Positions 8,360-19,313 of a DNA stretch of 64,000 nucleotides are shown piece after piece; positions within the stretch are counted from its first letter, which is position 1; every line of letters begins with the position of its first letter. The stretch is from Chryseosolibacter histidinae (lineage in GTDB: Bacteria > Bacteroidota > Bacteroidia > Cytophagales > Cyclobacteriaceae): the NCBI RefSeq assembly GCF_018598225.1, contig NZ_JAHESF010000019.1, forward strand, positions 1-64,000, written 5' to 3'. A program made the translations under genes and the position numbers. The notes below the pieces were generated by a model. It had not been told where the DNA came from, made no database searches, and worked only from the letters and a program-made list of their open reading frames with translations.

Positions 8360-8367
8360 TATTTTTG
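8360..8367 (+). promoter_or_regulatory. Putative -7 box (TAnnTTTG) for hpt
   Basis: TATTTTTG fits the Bacteroidota -7 consensus. A TTG at 8333-8335 lies 24 bases upstream of the box, slightly beyond the usual spacing. The hpt start codon is 49 bases downstream. Confidence 0.4.
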
Positions 8368-8415
8368 CGGCCCTGTCTGCCTGAAAGGCGGGCAGCATTA
8401 AAGTAAAAGGCGTCT

Positions 8416-8943
8416 ATGAAGATCAGGGATCTGGAATTTCGGGAATTCATCAGCGAGCCTGAGACCTTGCGGAAAGTTCAATCGTTGGCAGAGCTGATCA
8501 GCAGGGACTATCAGGACAACCCGCCTGTATTTCTGCCGGTTCTCAATGGATCGTTCATATTTGCCGCCGACCTCATCAAAAGGATCACCATACCCTGCCG
8601 TGTTTCTTTTGTGAAAGTTTCCTCTTACGAGGGAACCAGCAGTTCGGGGCAGCTGAAGTCATTGATCGGTGTAGATGAAAGTCTTTTCAACCAGGATGTC
8701 GTTATCGTTGAAGACATCGTTGACACAGGCTTCACGCTACTGAAGCTTGTAGACGAGCTGAAAGGTCTGGGCGTGAGGTCTGTTGAAGTAGTGACCCTGT
8801 TGCGCAAGAGGCCGGCACGCGAAAAGAACATCAACGTCAGGTACGTTGGCTTTGATATAGACAATGAATTTGTGCTTGGCTATGGCCTCGATTACGATGG
8901 CCTGGGCCGGAACTACAAGGAGATCTATAAGGCAGACCTTTAA
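8416..8943 (+). CDS. hpt: Hypoxanthine phosphoribosyltransferase
   Basis: A 175-residue cytoplasmic purine-salvage enzyme that converts hypoxanthine or guanine plus PRPP to IMP or GMP. The PRPP loop is VVIVEDIVDTGFTL (residues about 95-108), preceded by the LNGSFIFAADLIKRI segment and followed by LRKRPA and VGFDIDNEFVLGYGLDYDGLGRN, the purine-binding C-terminal motif. Length is typical. It is followed 73 bases later by adk, another nucleotide gene, and the two may be co-transcribed. Confidence 0.95.
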   Translation: MKIRDLEFREFISEPETLRKVQSLAELISRDYQDNPPVFLPVLNGSFIFAADLIKRITIPCRVSFVKVSSYEGTSSSGQLKSLIGVDESLFNQDVVIVEDIVDTGFTLLKLVDELKGLGVRSVEVVTLLRKRPAREKNINVRYVGFDIDNEFVLGYGLDYDGLGRNYKEIYKADL

Positions 8944-9016
8944 AAACCATGCATTGTAACCGTCATTTATTTATCTTCGTCAGCTTAACCAACAAAACCA
9001 TTAACGCTATCACCCG

Positions 9017-9598
9017 ATGATCAACCTCATTCTCTTTGGCCCTCCCGGTGCGGGCAAAGGCACACAAAGCCCGAAGCTTATTGAAAAATATTCTCTCATC
9101 CATATTTCCACCGGAGACCTTTTTCGCAAACATCTCAAGGAAGGAACACCGCTTGGCAAGCTCGCACAGGAGTTCATGAACAAAGGGAACCTCGTTCCTG
9201 ATCAGCTCGTGATCGATATGGTTGATGAAAAGATCAGCGAGAGCGGAAATTCACAGGGTACCATTTTCGACGGTTTTCCCAGAACCATTCCGCAGGCAGA
9301 AGCGCTTGACAAGTTCCTCGCCAAAAAGAATGCGCCCATTAAGGTGCTCATCGAGCTGGTGGTTCCTGAGCCGGAGCTCCGGAAGCGGCTGGCCGAACGT
9401 GCGCTGAAAGAGAATCGGCCCGACGACGCAAAACCCGAAGTGATCGATAACCGCATCGCTGTATACAAAGCAGAAACAGTGGCCGTGGCGGAATATTACA
9501 AGCAGAAAAACAAATATGCATCCGTGATCGGCGTGGGAAATGTTGAAGAGATCTTTCAGAATATCTGCAGGGAGATTGATAAGAGTTTGTTGCTGTAA
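9017..9598 (+). CDS. adk: Adenylate kinase
   Basis: A 193-residue kinase that interconverts ATP plus AMP with two ADP. The P-loop is FGPPGAGKGTQS (residues 6-17), the AMP-binding segment is HISTGDLFRKH, and FDGFPRTIPQAEAL is the conserved DGFPR block. The lid is the short type, as the sequence goes from RLAERALKENRPDD to DNRIAVY without a zinc-binding insert. It is separated by only 9 bases from the GTG of obgE and is almost certainly in the same operon. Confidence 0.96.
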   Translation: MINLILFGPPGAGKGTQSPKLIEKYSLIHISTGDLFRKHLKEGTPLGKLAQEFMNKGNLVPDQLVIDMVDEKISESGNSQGTIFDGFPRTIPQAEALDKFLAKKNAPIKVLIELVVPEPELRKRLAERALKENRPDDAKPEVIDNRIAVYKAETVAVAEYYKQKNKYASVIGVGNVEEIFQNICREIDKSLLL

Positions 9599-9607
9599 CA
9601 GATAAGC

Positions 9608-10597
9608 GTGGCATCCCCTAATTTTATCGACTATGTGAAATTCCATTCCCGTTCCGGCCGCGGAGGCGCGGGATGTCTGCACTTTCACCGTGAAAAATTC
9701 ATTCAGAAAGGTGGTCCTGACGGCGGCAATGGCGGCAGGGGCGGCCATGTGATCCTGAGAGGCAATGCCCAGCTTTGGACACTGCTGCACCTCAAGTACC
9801 GGAAGCACGTGATCGCCAGCAGCGGCGTACCCGGCGAAGCTGCGAACATGACCGGCGCCGATGGCAAAGACGAGATCCTGGAAGTGCCGCTGGGCACCGT
9901 AGCCCGGCGCGCCGAAACAGATGAAGTGCTGTGCGAGATCAATGAAGACGGCCAGGAGTTTATTCTCACACCGGGCGGACGTGGAGGAAAAGGGAACACC
10001 TTCTTCGCTACCTCCACCAACCAGGCGCCTCAATACGCGCAACCCGGCGAACCCGGCATTGAGGAGTGGATCATCCTCGAATTAAAGCTGCTGGCTGATG
10101 TAGGCCTCGTTGGCTTTCCCAATGCCGGCAAATCCACCTTACTTTCAGTGGTATCGGCTGCCAAGCCCAAGATCGCTGACTATGCATTCACCACGCTGAC
10201 CCCTAACCTTGGCGTGGTCTCCTACCGCGACGACCGTTCCTTCGTTATGGCCGATATTCCCGGCATCATTGAAGGCGCAGCTGAAGGAAAAGGCCTGGGC
10301 ATCCGTTTCCTTCGACATATCGAGCGAAATTCCCTGCTGCTGTTCCTGATCCCCGCCGATTCCAACGACATCAGAAAAGAATACGAGATCTTGCTGAACG
10401 AGCTGAGAAAATACAACCCGGAGCTATTGGATAAAAGACGACTGCTGGCTGTGTCAAAATCAGATATGCTGGACGACGAGCTGAAGGCTGAGCTCATGCG
10501 CGAGCTACCCGAAGAGCTGCCTTCGGTTTTTATCTCTGCGGTCACTAACCAGGGCCTGACCGAGCTCAAGGACCTGATCTGGAAAAATCTTCATTGA
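9608..10597 (+). CDS. obgE: Obg family GTPase
   Basis: A 329-residue GTPase linked to 50S ribosome assembly and stress signalling. The glycine-rich Obg fold covers residues about 1-158 ([20 protein letters not shown], then [10 protein letters not shown]). The G domain follows with G1 [13 protein letters not shown]3 [16 protein letters not shown] and G4 SKSD. It lacks the long C-terminal extension of some Obg proteins. Translation must start at a GTG at 9608, since no ATG precedes the conserved [10 protein letters not shown] opening. It lies 9 bases after adk. Confidence 0.95.
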   Translation: MASPNFIDYVKFHSRSGRGGAGCLHFHREKFIQKGGPDGGNGGRGGHVILRGNAQLWTLLHLKYRKHVIASSGVPGEAANMTGADGKDEILEVPLGTVARRAETDEVLCEINEDGQEFILTPGGRGGKGNTFFATSTNQAPQYAQPGEPGIEEWIILELKLLADVGLVGFPNAGKSTLLSVVSAAKPKIADYAFTTLTPNLGVVSYRDDRSFVMADIPGIIEGAAEGKGLGIRFLRHIERNSLLLFLIPADSNDIRKEYEILLNELRKYNPELLDKRRLLAVSKSDMLDDELKAELMRELPEELPSVFISAVTNQGLTELKDLIWKNLH

Positions 10598-10610
10598 TCA
10601 GCATTGGGAT

Positions 10611-10708
10611 CCCGATAGCGATCGGGGCATCAGGCATTGGGGAAATATCAGAACTTTTTACAATCGATCGGAATTAATTTCCTAATGCCTGATAATTAAT
10701 GCCTAATT
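10611..10708. repeat. Palindrome plus inverted TAATGCCT-type word repeat after obgE
   Basis: CCCGATAGCGATCGGG (10611-10626) is a one-base variant of the palindrome at 4683 and 45481. It is followed by ATCAGGCATTGGGGA (left arm, about 10629-10643) and TCCTAATGCCTGAT (right arm, about 10680-10693), which are inverted copies with one mismatch, and then by a further AATGCCTAATT. The element fills the obgE-grpE gap and leaves about 80 bases for the grpE promoter. Confidence 0.75.
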
Positions 10709-10790
10709 GTACGTCAAAGTGGCACAAAAAGGGTATTTGGCAGAGTTATTGACAACTTGCGGTTTTTACTGGTAAACATTTAAGGCAACC

Positions 10791-11342
10791 ATGGATAATA
10801 CACAGATCAAGGAAGAGCTGGAGAACAAGGAAATGGTCTCTGAAAATACAGCCGCTTCGGCCGCTGCAGGCCAGCCGGCGGAGCAGCCGCAGCCGGATGA
10901 GGCAGGCAAACTGAAAGAAGAAGTTGCTTCGGCGAAAGACAAATACATCAGGTTATATTCCGAGTTTGAAAATTTCAGAAGGAGAACCGCCAAGGAAAAG
11001 CTCGAGATGGTGCAGTCTGCCAATGAGCAGCTCATCAAGGCCCTCCTGCCCGTAGCCGATGATTTTGAACGTGCCGAAAAATCCTTCAGGGAAAAAAATG
11101 ACAAAGACGCTGAAGGATTCTTTTTGATCCAGAACAAGTTCAGGAAGGTGCTCGAGCTTTACGGCGTGAAGCCCATGGATGTTCAGTCCGGCTCAAGCTT
11201 CAATACCGACATGCACGAGGCCATCACGCAGATCCCGGCGCCGGACGAGTCACTGAAAGGAAAAATAGTTGACGTTGTAGAAAAAGGTTATTTGTTGAAC
11301 GATAAAGTTGTACGCTTTGCCAAAGTGGTTGTGGGCAGCTGA
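10791..11342 (+). CDS. grpE: Nucleotide exchange factor GrpE
   Basis: A 183-residue co-chaperone that speeds ADP release from DnaK. The N-terminal 45 residues are low complexity (Ala, Glu, Pro, Gln rich), then comes the long dimerising helix [22 protein letters not shown] and the conserved [13 protein letters not shown]. The C-terminal beta domain includes [20 protein letters not shown] and [20 protein letters not shown]. It is followed by dnaJ, while dnaK is 14 kb away. The grpE stop codon overlaps a spurious upstream ATG of dnaJ. Confidence 0.96.
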   Translation: MDNTQIKEELENKEMVSENTAASAAAGQPAEQPQPDEAGKLKEEVASAKDKYIRLYSEFENFRRRTAKEKLEMVQSANEQLIKALLPVADDFERAEKSFREKNDKDAEGFFLIQNKFRKVLELYGVKPMDVQSGSSFNTDMHEAITQIPAPDESLKGKIVDVVEKGYLLNDKVVRFAKVVVGS

Positions 11343-11374
11343 TGCCCCGTAACCAGCACATACGATCCACACAC

Positions 11375-12496
11375 ATGAGCACAAAAAGAGATTATTACGA
11401 GATACTGGGAGTAAACAAAACGGCCACACCCGAAGAGATCAAAAAGGCCTACCGGAAAGTGGCTATTCAGTTCCATCCCGATAAAAATCCCGGCAATAAA
11501 GAAGCGGAGGAAAAATTCAAGGAAGCAGCCGAAGCATATGAGATCCTGAGCGATGCAGAAAAACGCGCGCAGTACGACAGGTTCGGCCATGCACGCCAGG
11601 GGGCAGGCAGCTACGGCGGCCACACCATGAACATGGAAGATATCTTCAGCCAGTTTGGAGATATTTTCGGTGGCGGCAGCCCGTTCGACAGTTTCTTTGG
11701 AGGCGGCACCCGCAGTGGCGGAAGACGTCAGCGCAAGGGCTCCAACCTCCGGATCAAGCTCAAGCTCACGCTCGAAGAGATCGCTCATGGCGTGGAGAAA
11801 AAAATTAAAGTGCACCGGCTTACCCGGGCCGAAGGTGTGACATTTAAAACCTGCCCCACCTGCCAGGGATCTGGCCAGATCCGCAAAGTGGTGAACACCA
11901 TGCTCGGTCAGATGGTATCTGCAACTACCTGCTCTGCATGCGACGGCTCAGGACAGATCGTTGATAAAAGACCTGCCGGCGTCGACAGCTCCGGCCTCGT
12001 ATCGAAAGAGGAAGTGATCAACGTTAAGATCCCTGCCGGTGTAGCCGATGGCATGCAGCTTTCCATGAGCGGAAAAGGTAACGAAGCGCCCGGTGGAGGC
12101 GTTGCCGGCGACCTGCTCATTTTGGTGGAAGAGCAGGAAGACAAGCAGCTGAAACGCGATGGCAATAACCTGATCTATGACCTTTACATCAGCTTTATCG
12201 ATGCCGCCCTCGGTACTACCGTGGAAGTGCCCTCTGTAGGCGGAAGGGTAAAGATCAAAATAGATCCCGGAACGCAGAGCGGAAAAGTGCTCCGCCTCCG
12301 TGGAAAGGGCCTGAAAGACATTCAGGGATACGAAACCGGAGACCAGCTGATCTATGTCAACGTCTGGACCCCCAAGAAGCTCACTCCAGAAGAGCGCGCC
12401 AAGCTGGAAAGCCTGCGGACGTCGCCTAACTTCGAACCGAGCCCCGATGCCAATGAAAAAGGCTTTTTTGAACGCATGAAGGAGTTCTTCAACTAA
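11375..12496 (+). CDS. dnaJ: Molecular chaperone DnaJ with a reduced zinc-binding region
   Basis: A 373-residue Hsp40 that delivers substrates to DnaK and stimulates its ATPase. The J domain is residues 3-70 with HPD at 34-36; a Gly/Phe-rich linker follows (about 75-120). The zinc region has only two CxxCxGxG motifs, Cys160/163 (CPTCQGSG) and Cys186/189 (CSACDGSG), where the classical protein has four, so only one zinc site can form. C-terminal substrate-binding beta domains follow ([20 protein letters not shown]). I place the start at ATG 11375, because the in-frame ATG at 11342 overlaps the grpE stop and adds 11 residues before the conserved [10 protein letters not shown]. Confidence 0.94.
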   Translation: MSTKRDYYEILGVNKTATPEEIKKAYRKVAIQFHPDKNPGNKEAEEKFKEAAEAYEILSDAEKRAQYDRFGHARQGAGSYGGHTMNMEDIFSQFGDIFGGGSPFDSFFGGGTRSGGRRQRKGSNLRIKLKLTLEEIAHGVEKKIKVHRLTRAEGVTFKTCPTCQGSGQIRKVVNTMLGQMVSATTCSACDGSGQIVDKRPAGVDSSGLVSKEEVINVKIPAGVADGMQLSMSGKGNEAPGGGVAGDLLILVEEQEDKQLKRDGNNLIYDLYISFIDAALGTTVEVPSVGGRVKIKIDPGTQSGKVLRLRGKGLKDIQGYETGDQLIYVNVWTPKKLTPEERAKLESLRTSPNFEPSPDANEKGFFERMKEFFN

Positions 12497-12609
12497 AACC
12501 TTTTTGCCGGCTGTTACGTATAAGTCCTACCGGAGGAGTTTTTTCTTTATTTTCTAGAGATAACCTTACACTTCGTAACTAAAAAGTAGCAGCTACGTAA
12601 ATATTCAGC

Positions 12610-13506
12610 ATGCAGAAGAGTTTTTGGTTAACCGTTTGCGGAATTGCGCTGGTGGGTGGAGCGATGGGACAGATCAAGAAGCAATTCACCGTGGAGAACA
12701 CCCAGGCCTGCGAGAATATTAAGCTCCATTTGAGGGCTAATAGTGGTAATTGCTATATAAAACCCAGCCAGAATACTGAGATCCTCAATGTTTTCAGCAA
12801 CCAGGACGAATCGTCCTACTCTCATAACTACCGTAAAGATATCCATGGAAAGACCTGCGAGGTCTATCTGAACCTGGAAGAAACCCAGACAGAAGGTATC
12901 GGTCAATCCATTTCCACTAAGATGTTCGGCAATACCGAAACCTCTTCCGCCAACCGGCTCTGGAAGATGTACCTCACGGATACCAAGCCGTACCTGCTGG
13001 AGCTTAACTATGGTATGGGCAATGCCCATGTAGACCTTTCCGGCCTGGCCATCAAAAAACTGAAGATCAGCACCGGCAGTGCAGACGTGAACGTGGGTTA
13101 TATGTCGATGGAAAACCAGGTGGATATGGACACGTTCTCTGTGAAGGTAGACCTGGGCTCCCTGAACGTTAAAAATCTCAACCTTTCGCGCACCAAGTGT
13201 ATGGTGGCTGATGTCGGTTTCGGCAACATGATGCTTGATTTCAGCAATACCCCCCTGATCACCAACAAGATCAAGGGAAGTGTAGGCGCCGGAAACCTGG
13301 TCATCATCCTGCCTTCCACGCAAACGCCCGTACTTGTCAAGATCCAGGATTCATGGCTCTGCAGCGTAAAAATGCCTGGAACCCTGAAAAAAGTAGGTGA
13401 AAATACCTTCGCTACTGCCTCCTACAGCAAAGACGCTAAAAACGCGCTGATCTTCGACCTCGATGTTTCTATGGGAAGCATCATTTTTAAAGAGGCCGGT
13501 CACTGA
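12610..13506 (+). CDS. Secreted beta-rich protein of unknown function (adhesin/DUF4097-like)
   Basis: A 298-residue protein with a signal peptide (residues 1-20, ending GAMG). The rest is rich in short alternating strands with repeated patterns such as LKISTGSADVNVGYMSME, VKVDLGSLNVKNLNLS and MVADVGFGNMMLDFS, that is, turns of about 20 residues with Gly at the corners. This looks like a right-handed beta-helix or DUF4097-like domain, the type found in putative adhesins. It is an inference from pattern; no catalytic residues are visible. It lies upstream of the ABC exporter genes but 87 bases away, with its own leader. Confidence 0.6.
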   Translation: MQKSFWLTVCGIALVGGAMGQIKKQFTVENTQACENIKLHLRANSGNCYIKPSQNTEILNVFSNQDESSYSHNYRKDIHGKTCEVYLNLEETQTEGIGQSISTKMFGNTETSSANRLWKMYLTDTKPYLLELNYGMGNAHVDLSGLAIKKLKISTGSADVNVGYMSMENQVDMDTFSVKVDLGSLNVKNLNLSRTKCMVADVGFGNMMLDFSNTPLITNKIKGSVGAGNLVIILPSTQTPVLVKIQDSWLCSVKMPGTLKKVGENTFATASYSKDAKNALIFDLDVSMGSIIFKEAGH

Positions 13507-13593
13507 TCCCTTTATTTCTCCCGATTTAAAATCACATCCTTGTAATTTCCGGGTTGCGGCGATACACTAATTTGCGGTATAAACGTAAACCCA

Positions 13594-14508
13594 GTGGAAG
13601 CATTACTAGCGAAAGACGTTACCAAGCGGTACACGAACCACACCGCCCTGGATAAAGTAAACCTGACGATCCCAGACAACAAGATCTTCGGCTTGCTCGG
13701 ACCTAACGGTGCCGGCAAAACCACCTTCATCCGCATCATCAACCAGATCATCGCTGCCGATAGCGGCCAGATCAGCATCTTCGGCGAAAGCCTTCAGCCA
13801 AAGCACATCGGCAGCATCGGCTACCTGCCCGAAGAAAGAGGACTTTACAAAAAGTTGAAGGTAGGCGAACAGCTGATCTACCTCGCACGCCTGAAAGGCC
13901 TTTCGTACAAGGACGCAAGCGACAGAAGTAAAGTATGGATGCGGAAATTCGAGATCACCGACTGGTGGAACAAAAAAGTTGAGGACCTCAGCAAAGGTAT
14001 GGCGCAGAAGGTGCAGTTCATCAGCACCGTGATGCACGAGCCACGGCTGATCATTCTCGACGAGCCGTTCTCAGGATTCGATCCGGTCAATGCACAACTG
14101 ATCACGCAGGAGATCCTCGAGTTGAAAGAGAAAGGATCCACCATCATCTTCTCCACCCACCGCATGGAGACCGTGGAAGACCTTTGCGACCACATTGCCA
14201 TGATAGACCGGTCGAAGACCATTCTCGAAGGCTCCAAAAAACAGGTAAAAGATGCTTATCGCAACAACACCTATGTGGTTGACCACCGGGGAACCTTCAG
14301 CCTTCCCGGCCAGCAATATGAGCTTACGAGCCAGAAGAGCATAGAAGAAGACCATTACCGCTCGGTGATCCGCATTACGGGTGATGCCACCGCGAACCAG
14401 CTGATCAGGGATCTGATCACGGTAACCGAGATCCACAACTTCAATGAAAAAATACCTACCATGAGCGAAATATTTATAACCCTGGTGAAAGGAGGAAATC
14501 ATGAATAA
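13594..14508 (+). CDS. ABC transporter ATP-binding protein (NatA-like)
   Basis: A 304-residue ATPase subunit. The Walker A motif is GLLGPNGAGKTT (residues about 33-44), the signature is LSKGMAQKVQF, and Walker B is RLIILDEPFSGFDP. A C-terminal extension of about 90 residues (from about 215) is typical of the NatA/DrrA type that works with a six-helix permease. The start is a GTG at 13594, which directly precedes the conserved opening EALLAKDVTKRY. The reading frame overlaps the permease gene by 8 bases, so the two subunits are translationally coupled. Substrate unknown; sodium or drug export is the family theme. Confidence 0.9.
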   Translation: MEALLAKDVTKRYTNHTALDKVNLTIPDNKIFGLLGPNGAGKTTFIRIINQIIAADSGQISIFGESLQPKHIGSIGYLPEERGLYKKLKVGEQLIYLARLKGLSYKDASDRSKVWMRKFEITDWWNKKVEDLSKGMAQKVQFISTVMHEPRLIILDEPFSGFDPVNAQLITQEILELKEKGSTIIFSTHRMETVEDLCDHIAMIDRSKTILEGSKKQVKDAYRNNTYVVDHRGTFSLPGQQYELTSQKSIEEDHYRSVIRITGDATANQLIRDLITVTEIHNFNEKIPTMSEIFITLVKGGNHE

Positions 14509-15826
14509 GATATGGTTGATATTCCAGCGCGAGTTCCTCAACCGCGTGCAGAAAAAATCTTTCCTCATTGCCACCATCCTGATCCCGCTGGTCTTTCCGC
14601 TCATCATTGGCGTTATGATCTATGTGGCCGTTGAGCAGGAAAAGAGCGCCGGGGTACAGACCGTTGAAGTGCTCGATAAAAGTGGCAAGATCCAGCTTCA
14701 AAGCAACGACCGCTACAATTACGTTATCAAATCAGGCGAGCTGGACGATGCAAAAAATGCTTTCAGTAAATCGAAGAGCTTCGCCTTACTGTACATTCCA
14801 CCCTTTGATCTTGCGAAGCCGGAAGGCATAACCTTATACACGAAAGAAAATCCCAGTATCCGCAAGATCGAAGAGCTTGAAGGCGTGCTCGAAACCAAGA
14901 TCCACGACCTGAAGCTGGAGCAGTTCAACATCGACAAGGAGATCCTGAAGGGACTGAAAACCAACATAAGTCTGAACAACGTAAACCTGAGCGAATCGGG
15001 TGAGGAGAAAGAGAGCAACATCGGCATTCTCTACGGACTCGGTTTTTTCCTCGGCATCCTGATCTATATGTTCGTGCTCATCTACGGCATGCAGATCATG
15101 CTCGGCGTGATCGAAGAGAAAACGAGCAAGATCGTTGAGGTCATCGTCTCGTCCGTGAAACCGTTCCAGCTCATGATGGGCAAGATCCTGGGTATCGCGG
15201 CGGTAGGCCTGCTGCAGTTCACCATCTGGGTGATCCTGATCACTGTGCTCTCCACGGGCACCCTGGCACTGTTTGGATTGAAGATGCCGCAGCAACAGGC
15301 GATGGAGCAGGTAAGCAAACAAATGCAGCAGAACGAAGAAGTGGCACAGGAGATGCAGAACAGCAAGGTGGCGAAGCTGCTGAATTCAGCAGACCAGATT
15401 CCATTTGCCTCCATCATTTTCAACTTCGCGTTTTATTTCCTGGGCGGCTATTTACTGTATGGCGCATTGTTCGCGGCGGTAGGCTCTGCTGTAGATTCGC
15501 AGCAGGAGGCGCAGCAGTTCACTTTCCCGCTCACGCTTCCACTCATCATCGGTTATTTTGGATTGTTCATGTTCATCCTCAACGACCCCAATAGCCCGGC
15601 AAGCTTCTGGTTCTCGATAATCCCGTTCACATCGCCGGTGGCCATGGTCGGGCGCCTGGCATTCGGTGTTCCGCTCTGGCAGCTAATCCTCTCACAGGTG
15701 CTGCTGATAGGCGGTTTCATTTTCACCACCTGGATCGCCGCCAGGATCTACCGCGTGGGCATCCTCATGCACGGCTCCAAAGTGAATTACAAGGTGCTGG
15801 TAAAGTGGTTTATGCAGAAAGGCTAA
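14501..15826 (+). CDS. ABC transporter permease (NatB-like)
   Basis: A 441-residue membrane protein, partner of the ATPase gene that it overlaps by 8 bases. The first helix is residues about 21-41, then a long extracytoplasmic loop of about 150 residues, then five helices from about 180 on. The conserved GVIEEKTSKIVEVIVSSVKPFQLMMGKILG block (two parts of it: EEKTSKIVEVIVSS and FQLMMGKILG) is diagnostic of ABC-2 type permeases of the NatB/YhaP family. A Gln/Met-rich segment (QQQAMEQVSKQMQQNEEVAQ) sits in a loop near residue 270. The 3' flank carries an inverted TTGACAAT-type repeat. Confidence 0.88.
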   Translation: MNKIWLIFQREFLNRVQKKSFLIATILIPLVFPLIIGVMIYVAVEQEKSAGVQTVEVLDKSGKIQLQSNDRYNYVIKSGELDDAKNAFSKSKSFALLYIPPFDLAKPEGITLYTKENPSIRKIEELEGVLETKIHDLKLEQFNIDKEILKGLKTNISLNNVNLSESGEEKESNIGILYGLGFFLGILIYMFVLIYGMQIMLGVIEEKTSKIVEVIVSSVKPFQLMMGKILGIAAVGLLQFTIWVILITVLSTGTLALFGLKMPQQQAMEQVSKQMQQNEEVAQEMQNSKVAKLLNSADQIPFASIIFNFAFYFLGGYLLYGALFAAVGSAVDSQQEAQQFTFPLTLPLIIGYFGLFMFILNDPNSPASFWFSIIPFTSPVAMVGRLAFGVPLWQLILSQVLLIGGFIFTTWIAARIYRVGILMHGSKVNYKVLVKWFMQKG

Positions 15827-15831
15827 TCAGT

Positions 15832-15945
15832 AGACAATTGACAACAGGCAGTTGACAAGGCTGTAGCTCGTAATCGCATTTTTAATTGACAATGGCGTGG
15901 ACTTCGGTTCAACCATTGTCAATTGTCTTTTTGTCAACTGTCAAC
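15832..15945. repeat. Inverted ATTGACAATTG word repeat between ABC permease and kinase genes
   Basis: AATTGACAATGG (15884-15895) and CCATTGTCAATT (15913-15924) are perfect inverted copies. They are flanked by further related words: GACAATTGACAACAGG and GTTGACAAGG on the left, GTCAACTGTCAAC on the right. The whole is a long imperfect hairpin starting just after the permease stop codon. A single arm of the same word type occurs at 23577-23597. Confidence 0.8.
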
Positions 15946-15970
15946 TTTTTTTTACTACTTTTCCCAGCCA

Positions 15971-17188
15971 ATGGCTAAGAAATCCGCGATACCCACTACT
16001 GATTTTTATCAGAACAATCCCAAGCTGAAGTGGGTGGTGCTGGCCGTTTCTTTCCTGATCAGCGTCGGCTCCATTTACTACACCAATGTGCTGGTAGATC
16101 AGCTGAAGCAAAGGGAACGGCAGCAGGTGCAGCTCTTTGCCAGGGCCATTGAATACACCCTTAACGAAAGCCTCAACAGCAACATCCTTTTTGTTTCGGA
16201 AGAGATCATCAACAAGAACAACTCGGTGCCAACGATCCTTGTGGATGAGAACGAAAAAGTGATGCACTTCCGCAACCTCGACATCGATTCAACACGTTCG
16301 GCGAAAGCCATCGACCTTCAGCTGAAACGCGAGCTGCAGTCCATGGCCGATACCTACGACCCTATCATCATCCCGCTGAAAGATCCCAACACCGACGAAG
16401 TGTTCGGCACTCAGAAAGTGTACTATAAAAATTCGTGGCTGCTCACACAACTCATTGCCTATCCTTACATCCAGCTTTCGGTGATTGCCATCTTCGGATT
16501 CATCAGCTACCTGGCCTTCAACTATTCGAAGGCTGCGGAGCAGAACCGTGTGTGGGTTGGCCTCGCCAAGGAAACAGCACACCAGCTTGGCACGCCCCTC
16601 TCTTCGCTCATGGCCTGGGTTGAAGTGATCCGTGAAGACCCGGAGATGAAGCAGAAAGGCATCATCGAAGAGCTTGAAAAAGATGTTCAGAAGCTGAAGA
16701 TCGTGACCGAACGTTTTTCCAGCATCGGCTCTGCGCCCACGCTGAAAAAAGAAAATGTGGTAAGCCTCATCAACAACGTGGTGAGCTACCTGAGGCCTCG
16801 GGTGTCATCGAAGATCCGCATGGACATCTTTACATTGTCTGACAACATCCAGGTAATGGCCCACGCGCCGCTGTTTGAATGGGTGATCGAAAATCTCTGC
16901 AAGAACGGCGTGGATGCCATGGGCAGCTCGGGTACCATCGCCATCAAAATACTGCGGGGCAGCGAGGGCAAGGTGTTTATAGACGTGAGCGATACCGGCA
17001 AGGGCATTCCACGGTCAAAGATCGATATGGTGTTCAGGCCTGGATTTACCACCAAGCTGCGCGGCTGGGGGCTGGGGCTGACGCTGGCCAAACGTATTAT
17101 CGAAACCTATCACAACGGCAAAATTTTCGTAAAATCGTCGGAAGAGAATCAGGGAACCACTTTCCGGATCGCGCTGGACGCCGCCTGA
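15971..17188 (+). CDS. Membrane sensor histidine kinase
   Basis: A 405-residue kinase with two membrane segments (residues about 18-38 and 157-177) around an extracytoplasmic sensor region of about 115 residues. The phosphoacceptor motif is KETAHQLGTPLSSLMAW, the H-box variant common in Bacteroidota kinases. The ATPase core has the N box ENLCKNGVDAM, G1 DTGKGIP and G2 WGLGLTLAKRIIE. No response regulator is adjacent. The start is placed at ATG 15971 because the 16 residues that precede it in frame lie over the intergenic repeat and a -7-like TACTTTTC. The signal sensed is unknown. Confidence 0.88.
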   Translation: MAKKSAIPTTDFYQNNPKLKWVVLAVSFLISVGSIYYTNVLVDQLKQRERQQVQLFARAIEYTLNESLNSNILFVSEEIINKNNSVPTILVDENEKVMHFRNLDIDSTRSAKAIDLQLKRELQSMADTYDPIIIPLKDPNTDEVFGTQKVYYKNSWLLTQLIAYPYIQLSVIAIFGFISYLAFNYSKAAEQNRVWVGLAKETAHQLGTPLSSLMAWVEVIREDPEMKQKGIIEELEKDVQKLKIVTERFSSIGSAPTLKKENVVSLINNVVSYLRPRVSSKIRMDIFTLSDNIQVMAHAPLFEWVIENLCKNGVDAMGSSGTIAIKILRGSEGKVFIDVSDTGKGIPRSKIDMVFRPGFTTKLRGWGLGLTLAKRIIETYHNGKIFVKSSEENQGTTFRIALDAA

Positions 17189-17365
17189 TTCCAGGGATAC
17201 CGGCGGGTTTCAGGGATGGTCCGCTTAAAAATTAAAAGAACTGTCGCCCGGCAGGAGTTATCAATAAAAAAAAGCCGGTTTTTTTTGAAAAAATTCAAGG
17301 CTAACGGACGTCATCCCCCTGACCTCGTATCCCCAAAAACTGCCGGAATAATTCCGAAATCACCC

Positions 17366-17396
17366 TTTGTACTTCGTACTTATCTGCATACTTTTG
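17366..17396 (+). promoter_or_regulatory. Bacteroidota-type promoter for atpD
   Basis: TTTG (17366-17369) and TACTTTTG (17389-17396) are separated by 19 bases, an exact match to the TTTG-N19-TAnnTTTG consensus of the major Bacteroidota sigma factor. The atpD ATG is 42 bases downstream of the box. This is the best promoter in the window. Confidence 0.75.
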
Positions 17397-17419
17397 CGGT
17401 CGAATTTTCTGGACCTTAA

Positions 17420-18946
<1,527 letters not shown>

Positions 18947-18950
18947 TTTG

Positions 18951-19031
18951 GTTTAAAGTTTCAGGTTACAAGTTCAAAGTTGAGGACTTGTCTAACGTAA
19001 ACTTTAAGCTGCAAACTTTAAACTTTAAACT
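18951..19031. repeat. Inverted AACTTTAAAC word repeat between atpD and atpC
   Basis: The left arm (18951-18983) is built of GTTTAAAGTTTCAGG and AAGTTCAAAGTTGA; the right arm (18998-19031) of TAAACTTTAAGC, AAACTTTAAAC and TTTAAAC. The arms are inverted relative to each other. The right arm is read in frame with atpC upstream of its ATG, as NFKLQTLNFKL, and so looks like a protein extension. A repeat of the same type lies at 60145-60307. Confidence 0.8.
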
Positions 19032-19041
19032 GAGCGAGTTT

Positions 19042-19287
19042 ATGCATCTAGAAATATTAACGCCGGAGAAAAAGGTGTTTGAAGGAAATGTGAGCATTGC
19101 TACGTTTCCTGGCACTGACGGTTCGTTCCAGGTGATGGACCACCACGCACCCCTGATCAGCTTGCTGAAAGAAGGTGTTGTGGAATACAAATCCAAGGAC
19201 ACAAAAGAGAGCCTCAACATCACCGGCGGTGTGGTGGAAGTATTGAAGAACAAGGTGATCTTGCTGGCCGACGGTATCGTAGGCTGA
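19042..19287 (+). CDS. atpC: F1F0 ATP synthase subunit epsilon
   Basis: An 81-residue epsilon subunit, the central-stalk protein that couples rotation and can inhibit ATPase activity. It begins HLEILTPEKKVFEG and carries ATFPGTDGSFQVMDHHAPLIS, the family signature. It consists only of the N-terminal beta-sandwich; the C-terminal helical hairpin (regulatory in E. coli, about 139 residues in all) is absent, as in many Bacteroidota. I reject an in-frame start 54 bases upstream, because those residues are encoded by the intergenic repeat. A strong terminator follows. Confidence 0.95.
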   Translation: MHLEILTPEKKVFEGNVSIATFPGTDGSFQVMDHHAPLISLLKEGVVEYKSKDTKESLNITGGVVEVLKNKVILLADGIVG

Positions 19288-19313
19288 TCTTCGCCACCAG
19301 CGATATAAAAAAG

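Noticed and set aside
18988-19041. An 18-residue N-terminal extension of AtpC
   Set aside because: The codons come from the AACTTTAAAC repeat; the family begins at HLEILTPEKKVF.
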